Part shown: positions 41,836 to 44,504 of the stretch, piece after piece
Numbering within the stretch: position 1 is the first letter of the stretch
How the letters are laid out: each line of letters opens with the position of its first letter
Assembly (NCBI GenBank): GCA_019309565.1
Contig: JAFDFZ010000059.1
Location: 1 to 44,504, forward strand
DNA from: Deltaproteobacteria bacterium
GTDB lineage: Bacteria > Desulfobacterota > Desulfobacteria > Desulfobacterales > SURF-15
Direction of reading: 5' to 3'
Length of the DNA stretch: 44,504 nucleotides
Notes under the pieces: model-generated
Database searches by the model: none
Seen by the model: only the letters and a program-made list of their open reading frames with translations
What the model was told of the DNA's origin: nothing
Position numbers and translations under genes: made by a program

Positions 41836-42932
41836 GCATGGATCTACCGATCATCACGGCAAAGGGAACCCCTTATGAGGTCGGGTTCCAGCATGGTGAA
41901 CAGACATCATCGAGGATACGCACTAACATCTCTTATTATCTGAATCTCTGGTATCATTACTGCGGGGTGGAAAAAAACCGGGTACTTGAAGACGCACAGG
42001 TATTTTTGCCCTTTATCGAGAAAATGGATATCGACCTTATCCAGGAATTGAAAGGAGTTGCCGAAGGTGCCAAGATGCGGTTTGAAGAGATCCTGGCCCT
42101 GAACGCCCGGTGGGAGCTCAACTATGCATATCTCTTTCCGGACGCAATGGATACAGCTGCTGAAGGATGCACGACACTTGCTGTAACACCCGATGCGTCG
42201 ATAGATAACCATATGTATATCGGACAAAATTGGGATTACAAGCCCGCGCTTAAAACGGGCTGTATTCTTTTGCATATTCTACAGGACAACAAACCGGACA
42301 TTATCATGCATACCGAAGCCGGTATAATCGGACACAAGGGGTTCAATTCCGCAGGTTTCGGTATCTGCATGAACTATATACGTTGCGATCAGGACGTTTT
42401 CAGGCCCGGCCTTCCGGTCTGGCTCAAAGTCAGAAGCCTGCTCAATTCGGAGAATCTATCCAATTTCCTGGGGATCTTAATGGAAAATGAGGGACCGAAT
42501 TCCGCCAACATGCTGATTGCGCATCGAGACGGCGAAGCCATCGATGCCGAATGCACCCCTGAAGATGTCTACTTTCTCTATGCTACTGAGGGTATTATCA
42601 CCCACGGCAATCATTTTATGTCACCCCGGTTCCGGGCAAAAGACTCGGGAAAGAGCCTGCTGCCGGATACGGTGATCCGGAGTGAACGTGCGCACCGGCT
42701 TCTGTATGAAAAACGGACGGAGATTCGATTGGAAACGATTCAGTCAGTGTTGACGGACCATTTCGGATACCCGAATTCCATCTGTAGGCACCGCGACCCT
42801 GGCCTGAATCCACACGCCCAGTGGGAGACGCTGACTTCACTGGTCATCGATTTGACCGAGGGGAGAATGCACTATACGGAGGGAACGCCGTGCAGTCAAC
42901 CGTATAAAACGCTGTCCATAAAGCCAAGATAA
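41832..42932 (+). CDS. C45-family autoproteolytic acyltransferase/amidohydrolase
   Basis: A 366-residue Ntn-hydrolase-like protein of peptidase family C45 (acyl-CoA:6-aminopenicillanate acyltransferase group). The hallmark G-C-T-T (C113) is where the precursor would cut itself to free an N-terminal cysteine nucleophile. It is preceded by a helical region (LKGVAEGAKMRFEEILALNAR) and followed by GQNWDY, as in the family. Known members move or hydrolyse acyl groups on amines, so an N-acyl amino acid or amide is a reasonable substrate. There is no signal peptide, so it acts in the cytoplasm. Its ATG overlaps the livF-like stop, so it probably processes what the transporter brings in. Confidence 0.87.
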   Translation: MSMDLPIITAKGTPYEVGFQHGEQTSSRIRTNISYYLNLWYHYCGVEKNRVLEDAQVFLPFIEKMDIDLIQELKGVAEGAKMRFEEILALNARWELNYAYLFPDAMDTAAEGCTTLAVTPDASIDNHMYIGQNWDYKPALKTGCILLHILQDNKPDIIMHTEAGIIGHKGFNSAGFGICMNYIRCDQDVFRPGLPVWLKVRSLLNSENLSNFLGILMENEGPNSANMLIAHRDGEAIDAECTPEDVYFLYATEGIITHGNHFMSPRFRAKDSGKSLLPDTVIRSERAHRLLYEKRTEIRLETIQSVLTDHFGYPNSICRHRDPGLNPHAQWETLTSLVIDLTEGRMHYTEGTPCSQPYKTLSIKPR

Positions 42933-43174
42933 TTCAGGGGTCAGGGAGTTTTTACCAAAAAACGGTTCGTATAGCATAATCGGTATCCAACACTAAAATC
43001 ACGAATTGTCTGAATCCATTAGGGATCGTTAAGAAAGCGCCAACTCGGTATGGCCGACCCGTTAGACTGTCAATAATAAAAAATATCCTTTTGTTTCAAT
43101 GCCTTGTCTGCGTTAAATATTCATTTTGTACAGTTCAATAGTCAATTCCGGTTTGCCCGGACCAGGAGGATACC

Positions 43175-44317
43175 ATGTCGGATAAAAGCGTATTTTTTGA
43201 AATTTATGGTGTTCGAGTTCAGTTCGGATGGAATTCATTGTGCACGTTGGGAGCACATGCCAGCGCCTTTAACGCCAAAAGAGCACTCATCGTGACAGAT
43301 GGCGGGGTGGCAGCAGTCGGCATCCCGGAGCAGATCGTTGCCGCTCTCAAATCGGACGGCATCGATTCTGTGATCTTTGACGGCGTGTCGGAAAATCCCA
43401 CCGATGTAAACGTGCAGACAGGCGTAAAGCAATTCAAAGACGCCTCCTGCGACCTGATCATCGGCCTCGGCGGCGGCAGCCCCATGGACGCGGCAAAGGG
43501 TATTCGTGTGCTGGCATCGCATCTGGAACCGCTGCATCAATATCTAGGACTCAAGGGGGCGGAAAATATCGTCAACCCCATGCCCCCGCTGATTGAAATT
43601 CCGACCACGTCCGGAACCGGCGCTGAAACTTCCAGGGGAGCCGTGATTACTGACACACAAAAGAAGATTAAAAGCGTGCTCCGCTCCGGAATGCCCTCGC
43701 TGGCGCTGGTCGATCCGGCACTCACGGTCAGCATGCCGCCGAAATTGACCGCCGCCACCGGCATGGACGCACTCAGCCACTGCATCGAGGCGTATCTCTC
43801 CCCCCAATACCATCCCACAGCCGAAGCCATCGCTTTTGAAGGCATCCGACTCATCGCCGAATACCTTGTTACTGCCGTTGAAAACGGCAATCACCAGGAG
43901 GCCAGAACGCAGATGGCGATGGCATCTTCCATGGGGGCGTTGGCATTCCAGAAAGGGCTGGGTGTCACCCATTCACTGTCGCACCAGTTGTCGTCGGAAT
44001 ACAATATCCACCATGGGGTCGCAAACGCCCTTTTGCTTCCGCATACCATGGCCTTCAACCTCGATTTAACGAGAGATAAAATGCGCCGCATCGCTTTTGC
44101 CATGGGAGAAACGTCCCTGAAGCCGGAGGCGGCCATCTCTGCGGTAAAAGCACTCAACAAGCAGATCGGATTGCCAGAAAAACTTTCGGAATTGAAGGTT
44201 TCAGAGGATCGGATTCCATTGATGGCCCGCAATGCCATGACGGATTGGTGCCATTCCAACAATCCCCGTCCTTGCACGGAAGAAGATATGAAAGCGCTCT
44301 ACCTGGAAGCGATGTAA
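43175..44317 (+). CDS. Iron-dependent (group III) alcohol dehydrogenase
   Basis: A 380-residue NAD(P)-dependent dehydrogenase of the iron-ADH family. The nucleotide-binding motif is GLGGGSPMDAAK (97-108). The four metal ligands are all present: D198, H202, H266 and H280 (GMDALSHCIEAY, GVTHSLSHQL, NIHHGVANALLLPH). IPTTSGTGAETS is the usual active-site loop. The family oxidises or reduces alcohols and aldehydes, and the substrate cannot be told. CAGGAGGA precedes the ATG. It lies 242 bp after the C45 gene, so it may have its own promoter, though a functional link to the same substrate is possible. The 42933-43174 spacer shows no gene. Confidence 0.93.
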   Translation: MSDKSVFFEIYGVRVQFGWNSLCTLGAHASAFNAKRALIVTDGGVAAVGIPEQIVAALKSDGIDSVIFDGVSENPTDVNVQTGVKQFKDASCDLIIGLGGGSPMDAAKGIRVLASHLEPLHQYLGLKGAENIVNPMPPLIEIPTTSGTGAETSRGAVITDTQKKIKSVLRSGMPSLALVDPALTVSMPPKLTAATGMDALSHCIEAYLSPQYHPTAEAIAFEGIRLIAEYLVTAVENGNHQEARTQMAMASSMGALAFQKGLGVTHSLSHQLSSEYNIHHGVANALLLPHTMAFNLDLTRDKMRRIAFAMGETSLKPEAAISAVKALNKQIGLPEKLSELKVSEDRIPLMARNAMTDWCHSNNPRPCTEEDMKALYLEAM

Positions 44318-44368
44318 CCCCGCGACGGGTTCAAAGGTTTTGGGTTCAGCACCGCTTCTGCCCACGAG

Positions 44369-44386
44369 CAGCAATTCTCGGTGAAT
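44369..44386 (+). repeat. Family B end fragment
   Basis: CAGCAATTCTCGGTGAAT is identical to the outer end of the family B element (compare 14558-14573 and the inverse of 14801-14814). No second half is visible before the window ends, so it is a solitary end, or the rest lies beyond 44504. Confidence 0.55.
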
Positions 44387-44504
44387 GTGAAAAGTGACAA
44401 ATAGAGCGTTTTTCAGTGATAATTGAAATATTTTTTTCGAAAAGGGATTTTTCAAGAAAATCATAACATATTGAAATAATTATAAAAAATGTGACTAGAC
44501 TTTT

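Overview
The window looks like a chromosomal segment of a mesophilic Gram-negative bacterium. The gene set best fits a Desulfobacterales-type deltaproteobacterium: a response regulator-TPR protein with a histidine kinase, RecBCD, an E. coli-type PurB, several ABC operons, and RAYT and ISL3 relics in AT-rich spacers. No rRNA, tRNA or taxonomic marker is present apart from a tiny bTHX ribosomal gene, so this placement is inference from gene style only.

Layout. 0-3.4 kb: a PD-(D/E)XK nuclease-like gene, a REC-TPR response regulator and a GAF histidine kinase in one tight + strand operon. 3.4-4.8 kb: a MITE-like repeat and a formyltransferase. 4.9-8.0 kb: a minus-strand operon with an orphan ParA ATPase, an acidic unknown protein and a tandem zinc-ribbon protein with a basic tail. 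It is divergent from a TTG-started protein (8.1-10.1 kb) that joins an unknown N-terminal domain, a very acidic linker and an FGE-sulfatase (SUMF1) fold. 10.2-13.4 kb: recC. 13.4-14.4 kb: a methyltransferase and bTHX on the minus strand. 14.9-21.9 kb: a DUF1177 gene, the relic of an aroM-like gene, and a complete peptide-type ABC operon (SBP, two permeases, two ATPases). 21.9-24.7 kb: an aminotransferase and a sulfatase-fold hydrolase on the minus strand, with an operator-rich promoter behind the hydrolase. 25.5-33.1 kb: purB, a small membrane protein, recB and recD. 33.4-35.3 kb: pgi and a small conserved-looking gene on the minus strand. 35.3-36.9 kb: mobile-element remains. 36.9-42.9 kb: a branched-chain-amino-acid-type (Liv) ABC operon ending in a C45-type acyltransferase/amidohydrolase. 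43.2-44.3 kb: an iron-dependent alcohol dehydrogenase.

How it works together. RecB, RecC and RecD are all intact by motif, but recC lies 14 kb from recB, so DNA-end processing here comes from a split locus. Two uptake systems are each followed or preceded by a probable processing gene: DUF1177 and aroM remains with the Dpp-type importer, and the C45 enzyme with the Liv-type importer. The ParA/zinc-ribbon/FGE-fold neighbourhood is the best candidate for an undescribed system.

The intergenic DNA carries three families of small palindromic repeats. Family A is about 280 bp with AAGTTTCGCRCCCC ends. Family B is about 260 bp with CAGCAATTCTCGGT-like ends and a 9-bp direct repeat around its best copy. 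Family C has a CGACAA-loop-TTGTCG hairpin core. One A copy sits inside a B copy. These families, plus the RAYT and ISL3 relics and the gutted aroM, show a chromosome region shaped by small mobile elements.
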